64,000 bases of DNA, from NCBI GenBank assembly GCA_964036045.1, contig OZ038385.1:37294063-37358062 (forward strand), written 5' to 3'. The DNA comes from Eutreptiella sp. 'Long Island Sound 2002'. Lineage: Eukaryota; Euglenozoa; Euglenophyceae; Eutreptiales; Eutreptiaceae. Below are positions 23,221-34,700 of the stretch, piece by piece. The translations under genes were made by a program, and so were the position numbers. A model generated the notes under the pieces. It was not told the origin of the DNA. It made no database searches and worked only from the letters and a program-made list of their open reading frames with translations. The first letter of the stretch is position 1, and the number at the start of each line of letters is the position of its first letter.

Positions 23221-23632
23221 TAAGTTTTCGCTGCCAAGAGGACCACTTTGGGCAAGGTTTTTTGACAAAGCACCCCATCAGAGCAAAAAGCATCCGGGTC
23301 ACCCATTGTTATAGGTTGCGGCCCTCATTGGGTGCTAAATCTATAGTTTAAAAGTAGGGGCACAATTTGGAGACATGTGACAATCCATGCCAACCGGCTC
23401 ATTTTAGGATTTGGAAAGATTGGCTCATCTTTCCGCACTCCAGTTGTCACGGCCGACCGGGAACAACGCCATTGCGACCGGAGGGCGGGGCCTTGCCGGA
23501 GCCTAAGGCGGGGCTTAAACGCGGAGGCAAGGCCTACCCCTAGTGCTTGAGACGGTGTAGTGGTTGGTGGCTCACTAGGTGTGAATATGACACCCAGGTA
23601 GCGGAGCACCCCAACTTGCAAAAATGTTGGTA
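23221..23632. repeat. 412-bp repeat, copy 1
   Basis: It begins TAAGTTTTCGCTGCC and ends at TTGGTA. Copy 2 at 24221-24635 matches along its length; both contain CCACTTTGGGCAAGGTTTTT, CCAACCGGCTCATTTTAGGA and GTGAATATGAC. Copy 1 is separated from copy 2 only by the 588-bp insertion, so the two were originally adjacent in tandem. A 40-bp core (23492-23531) is inverted relative to copy 2. Confidence 0.93.
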
Positions 23633-24220
23633 ACCCCCCCCCAAAAAAAATAGGAACCGCTTCTTATGTTTGGCCCAGTTGGTGGCGGTAGTAGGGGGGG
23701 TTCTTATTTTTAGGGGCGGTTCCTAACCAACTGGTTCCTATTGCGTTTGACACCTCCTCCTGCCTTCAGAAAAAATGGACATTTTTGATGGCTTGCACCC
23801 CTGCATGCGGACTCCATTGACATGGAAAAATCAGACACATTTGAGGACTCGGATATGGAGGTGATTGAGCAGTTGGTTGAGCCTGCGGAGGCAGATTTGT
23901 TTGTTCCAATGTCTGAGGTGGAGCAGGATGTTCAGCAAATGGTAGCTACAAGGGCTCAGGCAGTGCCTGAACCTGATCTTGTCTGCAACCTGGCAGCAGC
24001 AAAGCGCCAAGCTACCATCACTTCCTATTTGTGCAAGTAACTGATGCACAAAAAAATCTTTAGTGTTTCCCGCTGAAGATCTTCAGTGTTTCCCGCTTTT
24101 GTCTTGCTTGTGTCCAAGGTGGTTCTTATTTTTGGCCCGCTCGGTGGAAAGCCCCAGGTGGTTCTTATTTTAGGGGCGGTTCTTAGATTGGGGCATGTTC
24201 TTATTTCGGGGGTGGGGGTT
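23633..24220. mobile_element. 588-bp DNA-transposon remnant inserted at TA
   Basis: The ends are imperfect inverted repeats: the left starts ACCCCCC and runs to AATAGGAAC; the right, read in reverse, is AACCCCC to AATAAGAAC. TA flanks both sides (23631-23632 and 24221-24222), and the uninterrupted junction at 24636-24637 has a single TA, giving an empty-site comparison. Inside each end is a directly repeated block of about 65 bp (23661-23726 and 24123-24186) carrying TTCTTATTTTT and AGGGGCGGTTC. TA duplication fits the Tc1/mariner/pogo superfamily. It is too short to encode a complete transposase. Confidence 0.75.
23822..24040 (+). pseudogene. Short ORF in the TA element, resembling a pogo/Tigger transposase tail
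   Basis: The frame encodes 72 residues from ATG 23822: acidic (DTFEDSDMEVIEQLVEPAEA), ending AAAKRQATITSYLCK. An acidic stretch followed by a basic RQxTIT(D/S)(F/Y) tail is typical of the extreme C terminus of pogo/Tigger-like DDE transposases, which fits the TA target. No DDE catalytic core is present, so this would be a remnant of a deleted autonomous element. The resemblance is by eye. Confidence 0.4.
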
Positions 24221-24635
24221 TAAGTCTTCTGTGCCAAGAGGACCACTTTGGGCAAGGTTTTTTGACACAGCACCCCACCTGACTAAAAAGCATCCGGGCC
24301 ATCCATTCTTATAGGTTCCGGCCCTCATGGGGTGCTAAATCTATAGGCTAAAAGTAGGGGCACAATTTGGAGATTTGTGAGAATCCATGCCAACCGGCTC
24401 ATTTTAGGATTTGGAAAGATTGGCTCATTTTTCCGCACTCCAGCTGTCACGGCCGACCGGGAACAACGCCATTGCGACCGGAGGGGGGGGCCTTGCCTCC
24501 GCGTTTGAGCCCCGGCTTACGCTCCGGCAAGCCCCCCCCCCCTCTAGTGCTCGAGGCGGCACCAGTGGTTGGCGGGTCACGAGGTGTGAATATGACCCCC
24601 AGGTAGCGGAACACCCTATTTTGCAAAAGCTTTTG
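24221..24635. repeat. 412-bp repeat, copy 2
   Basis: This is a 415-bp direct copy of 23221-23632, offset by exactly 1,000 bp. It carries the 40-bp core (24492-24531) in the opposite orientation to copy 1 and a longer C homopolymer beside it. Confidence 0.93.
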
Positions 24636-24712
24636 TAAGTTTTCTCTGCCAAGAGGGCCACTTTGGGCAAGGTTTTTTGACAAAGCACCCCACCAGACCA
24701 AAAAGCGTCCGG
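24636..24712. repeat. 412-bp repeat, truncated copy 3
   Basis: Only the first about 77 bp are present (AAGTTTTCTCTGCCAAGAGG to AAAAAGCGTCCGGG). It then passes into the 198-bp array at a shared CCGGG, suggesting a microhomology junction. Confidence 0.9.
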
Positions 24713-27700
24713 GGGAAGTTTTCAAGCCGAAAAACACCCAAAATGGCAATAAATCGCGACTTCCCGGTGCTATGTGCATTTTCAGCAAACTTTGTGAGAG
24801 ACAAAATTGAAGAGCGCGAAATTCTGCATCCAATGGTCAAAAGTGCCGCGTGTTTTGGGGCCCCTGAACCGAGTTACGGCCATTTTAGTCACCTGGCCGG
24901 CCACGGCCGGGGGAAGTTTTCAAGCCAAAAAACACCCAAAATGGCAATAAATTGCGATTTCCCCGGGCTATGTGCATATTCAGCAAATTTTGCGAAAGAC
25001 AAAGTCGAAGAGCGCGAAATTACGCATTCAATGGTCAAAAGTGCCGCGTGTTTTGGGGCCCTTGAACCGAGTCATGGCCATTTTAGTCACCCGGCCGGCC
25101 ACGGCCCGGGGAAGTTCTCAAGCCGAAAAACACCCAAGATGGCAATAAATCGCGACTTCCTGGGGCTACGTGCATTGTGGGCAAACTTTTTGAAAGACAA
25201 AATTAAAGAGCGCAAAATTCCGGATCTGATGGTCAAAAGTGCCGCGTGTTTTGGGGCCCCTAACCCGAGTTATGGCCATTTTAGTCACCCGGCCGGCCAC
25301 GGCCGGGGCAATTTTTCAAGCCGAAACGCACCCAAAATGGCAATCAATCGCGACTTGCTGGGACTACGTGCATTTTAAGCCGGCTTTTCGAGAGCCAAAA
25401 TCGAAGAGCGCAAAATTACGCATTCAATGGTCAAAAGTGCTGCGTGTTTTGGGGCCCCTAAACCGAGTTATGGCCATTTTAGTCACCCGGCCGGCCACAG
25501 CCGGGGGAAGTTTTCGAGCCGAAAAACACTCAAAATGGCAATAAACCGCGATTTCCCGGGGCTACGTTTATTTTCAGCAAATTTTGCGGGAGACGAAATC
25601 GAAGAGCGAGAAATTCCGCTTCTGATGGTCAAAAGTGCTGCGCGCTTTAGGGCCATGAAACCGAGTCATGGCCATTTTAGTCAAGTTTTCAAGCCGAAAA
25701 ACACCCAAAATGGCAATAAATCGTAATTTCCCGCGGCTACATGCATTTTCAGCAATCTTTTGGAGAGACAAAATCGAAGAGCGCAAATTTGTGCATCCGA
25801 TGGTCAAAAGTGCTACATTTTCTGCAAACTTTGCGAGGGACAAAATTGAAGAGCGCGAAATTCTACATCCGATGGTCAAAAGTGCCGCATGTTTTGGGGC
25901 CCCTAAACCGAGTTATGACCGTTTTAGTCACCCGGCCGGCCACGGCCGGGGGAAGTTTTCAAGCCGAAAAACACCCAAAATGGCAATCAATCGCGATTTC
26001 CTGGGGCTACATGCATTTTGAGCAAACTTTGCGAAAGACAAAATTGAAGAGGGCTGAATTCCGCATGTGATGGTCAAAAGTGCCGCGTGCTTTTGGGCCC
26101 CTAAACCGCGTTATGGCCATTTTAGTCACCTGGCCGGCCATAGCCCGGGGAAGTTTTCAAGCCGAAAAACACCCAAAATGGCAATGAATCGCGACTTCCC
26201 GGGGCTACGTGCATTTTCAGCAAACTTTGCGAAAGACAAAGTCGAAGAGCGCAAAATTCCGCATCTGATGGTCAAAAGTGCCGCGTGTTTTGGGGCCCCT
26301 AAACCGAGTCATGGCCATTTTAGTCACCCGGCCGGCCACGGCCGGAGGAAATTTTCAAGCCGAAAAACACCCAAAATGACAATAATCCGCAATTTCCCCG
26401 GGCTACGTGCATTTTCAGCAAAATTTGCGAGCGAAAAAACCGAAGAGCGCACAATTCCGCATCCAATGGTCAAAAGTGCCGCGCGTTTTGGGGCCCCCAA
26501 ACCAAGTTACGGCCATTTTAGTCACCCGGCCGGCTCGGGCGGGGGGAAGTTTTCAAGCCAAAAAACACCCAAAATGGCAATACATCGCGACTTCCCGGGG
26601 CTACGTGCATTTTCAGCAAACTTTGCGAGAGACGAAATCGAAGACCGCGAAATTCCGCATGCGATGGTCAAAAGTGCCGCGTGTTTAGGGGCCCCTAAAC
26701 CGAGGTATCGCCATTTTAGTCAACCGGCCGGCCACGGCCGGGGGAAGTTTTCAAGCCGAAAAACACCCAAAATGGCAATAAATCGCGACTTCCTGGGGCT
26801 ATGTGCATTTTCAGCAAACTTTGTGAGGGACAAAATCAAAGAGCGTAAAATTCCGGATCTGATGGTCAAAAGTGCCGCGTGTTTTGGGGCCCCTAAACCG
26901 AGTTATGGCCATTTTAGTCACCCGGCCGGCCACGGCCGGGGGAAGTTTTCAAGCTGAAAAACACCCAAAATGGCAATAAATCGCAATTTCCCGGTGCTAT
27001 GTGCATTTTCAGCAAACTTTGCGAGCGAAAGAACCGAAGAGCGCACAATTCCGCACGTGATGGTCAAAAGTGCCGCGCGTTTTGGGGCCCCCAAACCGAG
27101 TTACGGCCATTTTAGTCACCCGGTCGGCCACGGCCGGGGGAAGTTTTCAAGCCGAAAAACACCCAAAATGACAATACATTGCGACTTCCTGGGGCTACGT
27201 GCATTTTAAGCCGGCTTTTCGAGAGCCAAAATCGAAGAGCGCAAAATTCCGCATCCGATGGTCAAAAGTGCTGCGCGTTTTGGGGCCCCTAAACCGAGTC
27301 ATGGCCATTTTAGTCACCCGGCCGGCCACGGCCAGGGGAAGTTTTCAAGCCGAAAAACACCCAAAATGGCAATAAATCGCAATTTCCCGGTGCTATGTGC
27401 ATTTTCAGCAAACTTTGCGAGCGAAAGAACCGAAGAGCGCAAAATTCCGCATGTGATGGTCAAAAGTGCCGCGCGTTTCGGGGCCCCCGAACCGAGTTAC
27501 GGCCATTTTAGTCACCCGGTCGGCCACGGCCGGGGGAAGTTTTCAAGCCGAAAAACACCCAAAATGACAATACATTGCGACTTCCTGGGGCTACGTGCAT
27601 TTTAAGCCGGCTTTTCGAGAGCCGAAATCGAAGAGCGCAAAATTCTACATCCGATGGTCAAAAGTGCTGCGCGTTTTGGGGCCCCTAAACCGAGTCATGG

Positions 27701-27848
27701 CCATTTTAGTCACCCGGCCGGCCACAGCCGGGGCAATTTTTCAAGCCGACACCCAAAATGGCAATAAATCGCGATTTCCCGGGGCTATGTGCATTTTCAG
27801 CAAATTTTGCGAAAGACAAAGTCGAAGAGCGCAAAATTCCGCATCCGT
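24713..27848. repeat. 198-bp tandem repeat array, about 16 copies
   Basis: Successive copies of ATGGTCAAAAGTGC start at 24833, 25031, 25229, 25427, 25625 and so on, 198 bp apart, except for rearranged copies at 25.68-25.88 kb. Each unit contains AGTTTTCAAGCCGAAAAACA, GGGGCCCCTAAACCGAG and a GGCCGGCC palindrome. As 198 = 3 x 66, one frame is open through successive units (e.g. PMVKSAACFGAPKPSYGHFS), and it is interrupted by stops at the GCATTTTAAGC and AAGCTGAAAA variants. I read it as satellite; a decayed 66-residue coding repeat is the alternative. Units differ by scattered substitutions. Confidence 0.95.
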
Positions 27849-28005
27849 ACTTCTTTTTGCCTGGAAACAAAAATTATTGCTACGGGCAACAGAGGCAAAC
27901 CCCATTAAACCCCATTGTATGTTCGGATTCCTCGAGTTTGTGAAGATACATTGTGGACCTGTCCACCTGTAGACCTGTGGACCTGTGGACCTGTGCACTG
28001 TGAAC
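27849..28005. repeat. Junction between arrays with a short 9-bp repeat
   Basis: About 100 bp of apparently unique sequence (27849-27951) separates the 198-bp array from the 21-bp satellite. It is followed by imperfect 9-bp GTGGACCT-type units (27952-27996) and ends GTGAAC directly before the first palindrome. Confidence 0.7.
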
Positions 28006-28738
28006 CCGGAACATGTTCCGGTGCTTCCGGAACATGTTCCGGTGCTTCCGGAACATGTTCCGGTCCTTCCGGAACGTGTTCGAGTGCTTCCGGAACATGT
28101 TCCGGTGCTTCCGGAACATGTTCCGGCGCTTCCGGAACATGTTCCGGTCCTTCCGGAACATGTTCGGGCGCTTCCAGAACCTGTTCCGGCGCTTCCGGAA
28201 CATGTTACGGTCCTTCCGGAACATGTTCCGGTCCTTCCGGAACATGTTCCGGTGCTTCTGGAACATGTTCCGGTGCTTCCGGTACATGTTCCGGCGCTTC
28301 CGGTACATGTTCCGGTCCTTCCGGAACATGTTCCGGTCCTTACGGAACATATTCCGGTGCTTCCGGAACATGTTCCGGCGCTTCCGGAACATGTTCCGGC
28401 GCTTCCGGAACATGTTCCGGCGCTTCCGAAACATGTTCCGGTGCTTCCGGAACATGTTCCGGTGCTTCTCGAACATGTTCCGGTTCTTTCGGAACATGTT
28501 CCGGTGCCTCCGGAACATGTTCCGGTGCCTCCGGAACATGTTCCGGAGCTTTCGGAACATGTTCCGGTCCTTCCGGAACATGTTCCGGTCCGTCCGGAAC
28601 ATGTTCCGGCGCTTCCGGAACATGTTCCGGTGCTTCCGGAACATATTCCGGCGCTTCCGGAACATGTTCCGGTGCTTCCGGAACATGATCCGGCGCTTCC
28701 GGAACATATTCCGGTGCTTCCTGAACATGTTCCGGTCC

Positions 28739-31700
28739 TTCCCTTCCGGAACATGTTCCGGTCCTTCCGGAACATGTTCCGGTGCTTCCGGAACATGTTC
28801 CGGTCCCTCCGGAACATTTTCCGGCGCTTCTGGAACATGTTCCGGTCCTCCGGAACATGTTCCGGTCCTTCCGGAACATGTTCCGGTGCTTCCGGAACAT
28901 GTTCCGGAGGCAGCGGAACATGTTCCGGTGCTTCCGGAACATGTTCCGGTGCTTCTGGAACATGTTCCGGTCCTTCCGGAACATGTTCCGGTCCTTCCGG
29001 AACATGTTCCGGTGCTTCCGGAACATGTTCCGGCGCTTCCGGAACATGTTCCGGTCCTTCCGGAACATGTTCCGGCGCTCTCGGAACATGTTCCGGCGCT
29101 TCCGGAACATGTTCCGGCGCTTCCAAAACATGTTCCGGTGCTTCCGGAACATGTTCCGGTCCTTCCGGAACATGTTCCGGCGCTTCCGGAACATGTTCCG
29201 GTGCTTCCGGAACATATTCCGGCGCTTCCGGAACATGTTCCGGCGGTTCCGGAACATGTTCCGGCGCTTCCGGAACATGTTCCGGCGCTTCCGGAACATG
29301 TTCCGGGGCTTCCGGAATATGTTCCGGTGCTTCCGGAACATGTTCCGGTGCTTCCGGAACATGTTCCGGTGCTTCCGGAACATGTTCCGGTGCCTCCGGA
29401 ACATGTTCCGGTGCTTCCGGAACATGTTCCGGTCCTTCCGGAACATGTTCCGGTGCTTCCGGAACATGTTCCGGAGGCAGCGGAACATGTTCCGGTGCTT
29501 CCGGAACATGTTCCGGTGCTTCTGGAACATGTTCCGGTCCTTCCGGAACATGTTCCGGTCCTTCCGGAACATGTTCCGGTGCTTCCGGAACATGTTCCGG
29601 CGCTTCCGGAACATGTTCCGGTCCTTCCGGAACATGTTCCGGCGCTCTCGGAACATGTTCCGGCGCTTCCGGAACATGTTCCGGCGCTTCCAAAACATGT
29701 TCCGGTGCTTCCGGAACATGTTCCGGTCCTTCCGGAACATATTCCGGCGCTTCCGGAACATGTTCCGGCGGTTCCGGAACATGTTCCGGCGCTTCCGGAA
29801 CATGTTCCGGCGCTTCCGGAACATGTTCCGGGGCTTCCGGAATATGTTCCGGTGCTTCCGGAACATGTTCCGGTGCTTCCGGAACATGTTCCGGTGCTTC
29901 CGGAACATGTTCCGGTGCCTCCGGAACATGTTCCGGTGCTTCCAGAACATGTTCCGGCGCTTCCGGAACATGTTCCGGTCCTTCCGGAACATGTTCCGGT
30001 GCTTCCGGAACATGTTCCGGCGGTTCCGGAACATGTTCCGGTCCTTCCGGAACATGTTCCGGTCCTTCCGGAACATGTTCCGGCGCTTCCGGAACATGTT
30101 CCGGTGCTTCCGGAACATATTCCGGCGCTTCCGGAACATGTTCCGGCGCTTCCGGAACATGTTCCGGTGCTTCCGGAACATATTCCGGTGCTTCCGGAAC
30201 ATGTTCCGGTGCTTCCGGAACATATTCCGGTGCTTCCGGAACATGTTCCGGTCCTTCCCTTCCGGAACATGTTCCGGTCCTTCCGGAACATGTTCCGGTC
30301 TCTCCGGAACATGTTCCGGCGCTTCCGGAACATGTTCCGGTGCTTCCGGAACATGTTCAGGCAATTCCGCAACATGTTCCGCTGCCTCCGGAACATGTTC
30401 CCGTCCTTCCGGCACATGTTCCGGTGCTTCCGGAACATGTTCCGGCGCTTCCGGAACATGTTCCGGCGCTTCAGGAACATGTTCCGGTGCTTCCGGAACA
30501 TGTTCCGGTGCTTCCGGAACATGTTCCGGTCCTTCCGGAACATGTCCCGGCGCTTCCGGAACATGTTCCGGTCCTTCCGGAACATGTTCCGGTCCTTCCG
30601 GAACATGTTCCGGTCCTTCCGGAACATGTTCCGGTGCTTTCGGAACATGTTCCGGTCCTTCCGGAACATGTTCCGGAAGCATCGGAACATGTTCCGGTCC
30701 TTCCGGAACATGTTCCGGCGCTTCCGGAACATGTTCCGGTGCTTCCGGAACATATTCCGGCGCTTCCGGAACATGTTCCGGTGCTTCCGGAACATGTTCC
30801 GGTCCTTCCGGAACATGTTCCGGCCTTTCCGGAACATGTTCCGGTGCTTCCGGAACATGTTCCGGCGCTACCGGAACATGTTCCGGTCCTTCCGGAACAT
30901 GTTCCGGTCCTTCCGGAACATGTTCCGGCGCTTCCGGAACATGTTCCGGTGCTTCCAGAACATATTCCGGCGCTTCCGGAACATGTTCCGGTGCTTCCGG
31001 AACATGATCTGGCGCTTCCGGAACATATTCCGGTGCTTCCGGAACATGTTCCGGTGCTTCCGGAACATATTTCGGGTGCTTCCGGAACATGTTCCGGTCC
31101 TTCCCTTACGGAACATGTTCCGGTCCTTCCGGAACATGTTCCGGTGCTTCCGGAACATGTTCCGTTCCCTCCGGAACATGTTCCGGCGCTTCTGGAACAT
31201 GTTCCGGTCCTTCCGGAACATGTTCCGGTCCTTCCGGAACATGTTCCGGCGCTTCCGGAACATGTTCCAGTGCTTCCGGAACATGTTCCGGCGATTCCGG
31301 AACATGTTCCGCTGCCTCCGGAACATGTTCCCGTCCTTCCGGCACATGTTCCGGTGCTTCCGGAACATGTTCCGGCGCTTCCGGAACATGTTCCGGCGCT
31401 TCCGGAACATGTTCCGGCGCTTCCGGAACATGTTCCGGTCCTTCCGGAACATGTTCCGGTCCTTCCGGAACATGTTCCGGCGCTTCCGGAACATGTTCCG
31501 GCGCTTCCGGAACATGTTCCGGCGCTTCCGAAACATGTTCCGGTGCTTCCGGAACATGTTCCGGTGCTTCCGGAACATGTTCCGGTGCCTCCGGAACATG
31601 TTCCGGTGCTTCCGGAACATGTCCCGGCGCTTCCGGAACATGTTCCGGTGCTTCCGGAATATGTTCCGGTGCTTCCGGAACATGTTCCGGCGCTTCCGGA

Positions 31701-34700
31701 ACATGTTCCGGTGCTTCTGGAACATGTTCCGGTGCTTCCGGAACATGTTCCGGCGCTTCCGGAACATGTTCCGGCGCTTCCGGAACATGTTCCGGTCCTT
31801 CCGGAACATATTCCGGTGCCTCCGGAACATGTTCCGGTGCCTCCGGAACATGTTCCGGTGCTTCCGGAACATGTTCCGGTGCTTCCGGAACATGTTCCGG
31901 CCTTTCCGGAACATGTTCTGGTGCTTCCGGAACATGTTCCGGCGCTACCGGAACATGTTCCGGTGCTTCCGGAACATATTCCGGCGCTTCCGGAACATGT
32001 TCCGGTGCTTCCGGAACATGATCCGGCGCTTCCGGAACATGTTCCGGTGCTTCCGGAACATGTTTCGGCGCTTCCGGAACATGTTTCCGGTGCTTCGGGA
32101 ACATATTCCGGCGCTTCCGGAACATGTTCCGGCGCTTCCGGAACATGATCTGGCGCTTCCGGAACATGTTCCGGTGCTTCCGGAACATGTTCCGGTCCTT
32201 CCCTTCCGGAACATGTTCCGGTCCTTCCGGAACATGTTCCGGCGCTTCCGGAACATGTTCCGGTCCCTCCGGAACATGTTCCGGCGCTTCCGGAACATGT
32301 TCCGGTCCTTCCGGAACATGTTCCGGCGCTTCCGGAACATGTTCCGGCGCTTCCGGAACATGTTCTGGTGCTTCCGGAACATGTTCCGGTGCTTCCGGAA
32401 CATGTTCCGGTGCTTTTCGAACATGTTTCAGGCGCTTCCGGAACACGTTCCGGTCCTTCCGGAACACGTTCCGGCGCTTCCGGAACACGTTCCGGTCCTT
32501 CCGGAACGTGTTCCGGTGCTTCCGGAACATGTTCCGGCGCTTCCGGAACAGGTTCCGGCGCTTCTGGAACATGTTCCGGTCCTTCCGGAACATGTTCCGG
32601 TCCTTCCGGAACATGTTCCGGTCTTTCCGGAACATGTTCCGGTGCTTCAGGAACCTGTTCCGGCGCTTCCGGAACATGTTCCGGTCCTTCCGGAACATGT
32701 TCCGGTCCTTCCAGAACATGTTCCGGTGCTTCCGGAACATGTTCCGGCGCTTCCGGAACATGTTCCGGCGCTTCCGGAACATGTTTCGGTCCTTCCGGAA
32801 CATGTTCCGGCGCTTCCGGAACATGTTGCGGCGCTTCCGGAACATGTTCCGGTCCTTCAGGAACATGTTCCGGTGCCTCCGGAACATGTTCCGGTGCTTC
32901 CGGACCATGTTCCGGTGCTTCCGGAACATGTTCCGGCGCTTCCGGGTAATGTTCCGGTGCTTCCGGAACATGTTCCGGTCCTTCCGGAACATGTTCCGGC
33001 CTTTCCGGAACATGTTCCGGTGCTTCTGGAACATGTTCCGGCGCTTCCGGAACATGTTCCGGTGCTTCCGGAACATGTTCCGGTGCTTCCGGAACATATT
33101 CCGGCGCTTCCGGAACATGTTCCGGCGCTTCCGGAACATGTTCCGGCGCTTCCGGAACATGTTCCGGTGCTTCCGGAACATGTTGCGGTCCTTCCGGAAC
33201 ATGCTCCGGCCTTTCCGGAACATTTTCCGGCGCTTCCGGAACATGTTCCGGCGCTTACGGAACATGTTCCGGCGCTTCCGGAACATGATCCGGTGCTTCC
33301 GGAACATGTTCCGGCGCTTCCGGAACATGTTCCGGCGCTTCCGGAACATGTTCCGGCGCTTCCGGAACATGTTCCGGTGCTTCCGGAACATGTTCCGGTG
33401 CTTCCGGAACATGTTCCGGCCTTTCCGGAACATGTTCCGGTGCTTCCGGAACATGTTCCGGCGCTACCGGAACATGTTCCGGTCCTTCCGGAACATGTTT
33501 CGGCGCTTCCGGAACATGTTCCGGTGCTTCCGGAACATATTCCGGCGCTTCCGGAACATGTTCCGGTGCTTCCGGAACATGATCCGGCGCTTCCGGAACA
33601 TATTCCGTTGCTTCCGGAACATGTTCCGGTGCTTCCGGAACATATTCCGGTGCTTCCGGAACATGTTCCGGTCCTTCCCTTACGGAACATGTTCCGGTCC
33701 TTCCGGAACATGTTCCGGTGCTTCCGGAACATGTTCCGTTCCCTCCGGAACATGTTCCGGCGCTTCTGGAACATGTTCCGGTCCTTCCGGAACATGTTCC
33801 GGTCCTTCCGGAACATGTTCCGGCGCTTCCGGAACATGTTCAAGTGCTTCCGGAACATGTTCCGCTGCCTCCGGAACATGTTCCGGTGCTTCCGGAACAT
33901 GTTCCGGCGCTTCCGGAACATGTTCCGGCGCTTCCGGAACATGTTCCGGTGCTTCCGGAACATGTTTCGGTCCTTCCGGAACATGTTCCGGTCCTTGCGG
34001 AACATGTTCCGGTCCTTCCGGAACATGTTCCGGCGCTTCCGGAACATGTTCCGGCGCTTCCGGAACATGTTCCGGTCCTTCCGGAAAATTTTCCGGTCCT
34101 TCCGGAACATGTTCCGGTGCTTCCGGAACATGTTCCGGCACTTCCGGAACATGTTCCGGCGCTTCCGGAACATGTTCCGGCGCTTCCGAAACATGTTCCG
34201 GTGCTTCCGGAACATGTTCCGGTCCTTCCGGAACATGTTCCGGTGCCTCCGGAACATGTTCCGGTCCTTCCGGAACATGTTCCGGTGCTTCCGGAACATG
34301 TTCCGGTCCTTCCGGAATATGTTCCGGTCTTTCCAGAACATGTTCCGGCGCTTCCGGAACATGTTCCGGTGCTTCCGGAACATATTCCGGCGCTTCCGGA
34401 ACATGTTCCGGCGCTTCCGGAACATGTTCCGGCGCTTCCGGAACATGTTCCGGCGCTTCCGGAACATGTTCCGGTCCTTCGGAACATGTTCCGGTGCCTC
34501 CGGAACATGTTCCGGTGCCTCCGGAACATGTTCCGGTGCTTCCGGAACATGTTCCGGTGCTTCCGGAACATGTTCCGGTGCTTCCGGAACATGTTCCGGT
34601 GCTTCCGGAACATGTTCCGGCGCTTCCGGAACATGTTCCGGCGCTTCCGGAACATGTTCCGGCGCTTCCGGAACATGTTCCGGCCTTTCCGGAACATGTT

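Noticed and set aside
22845-23302. Minus-strand ORFs with VSTFGVNIGCQH repeats
   Set aside because: They are translations of the 13-bp tandem repeat, whose frame cycles every 39 bp.
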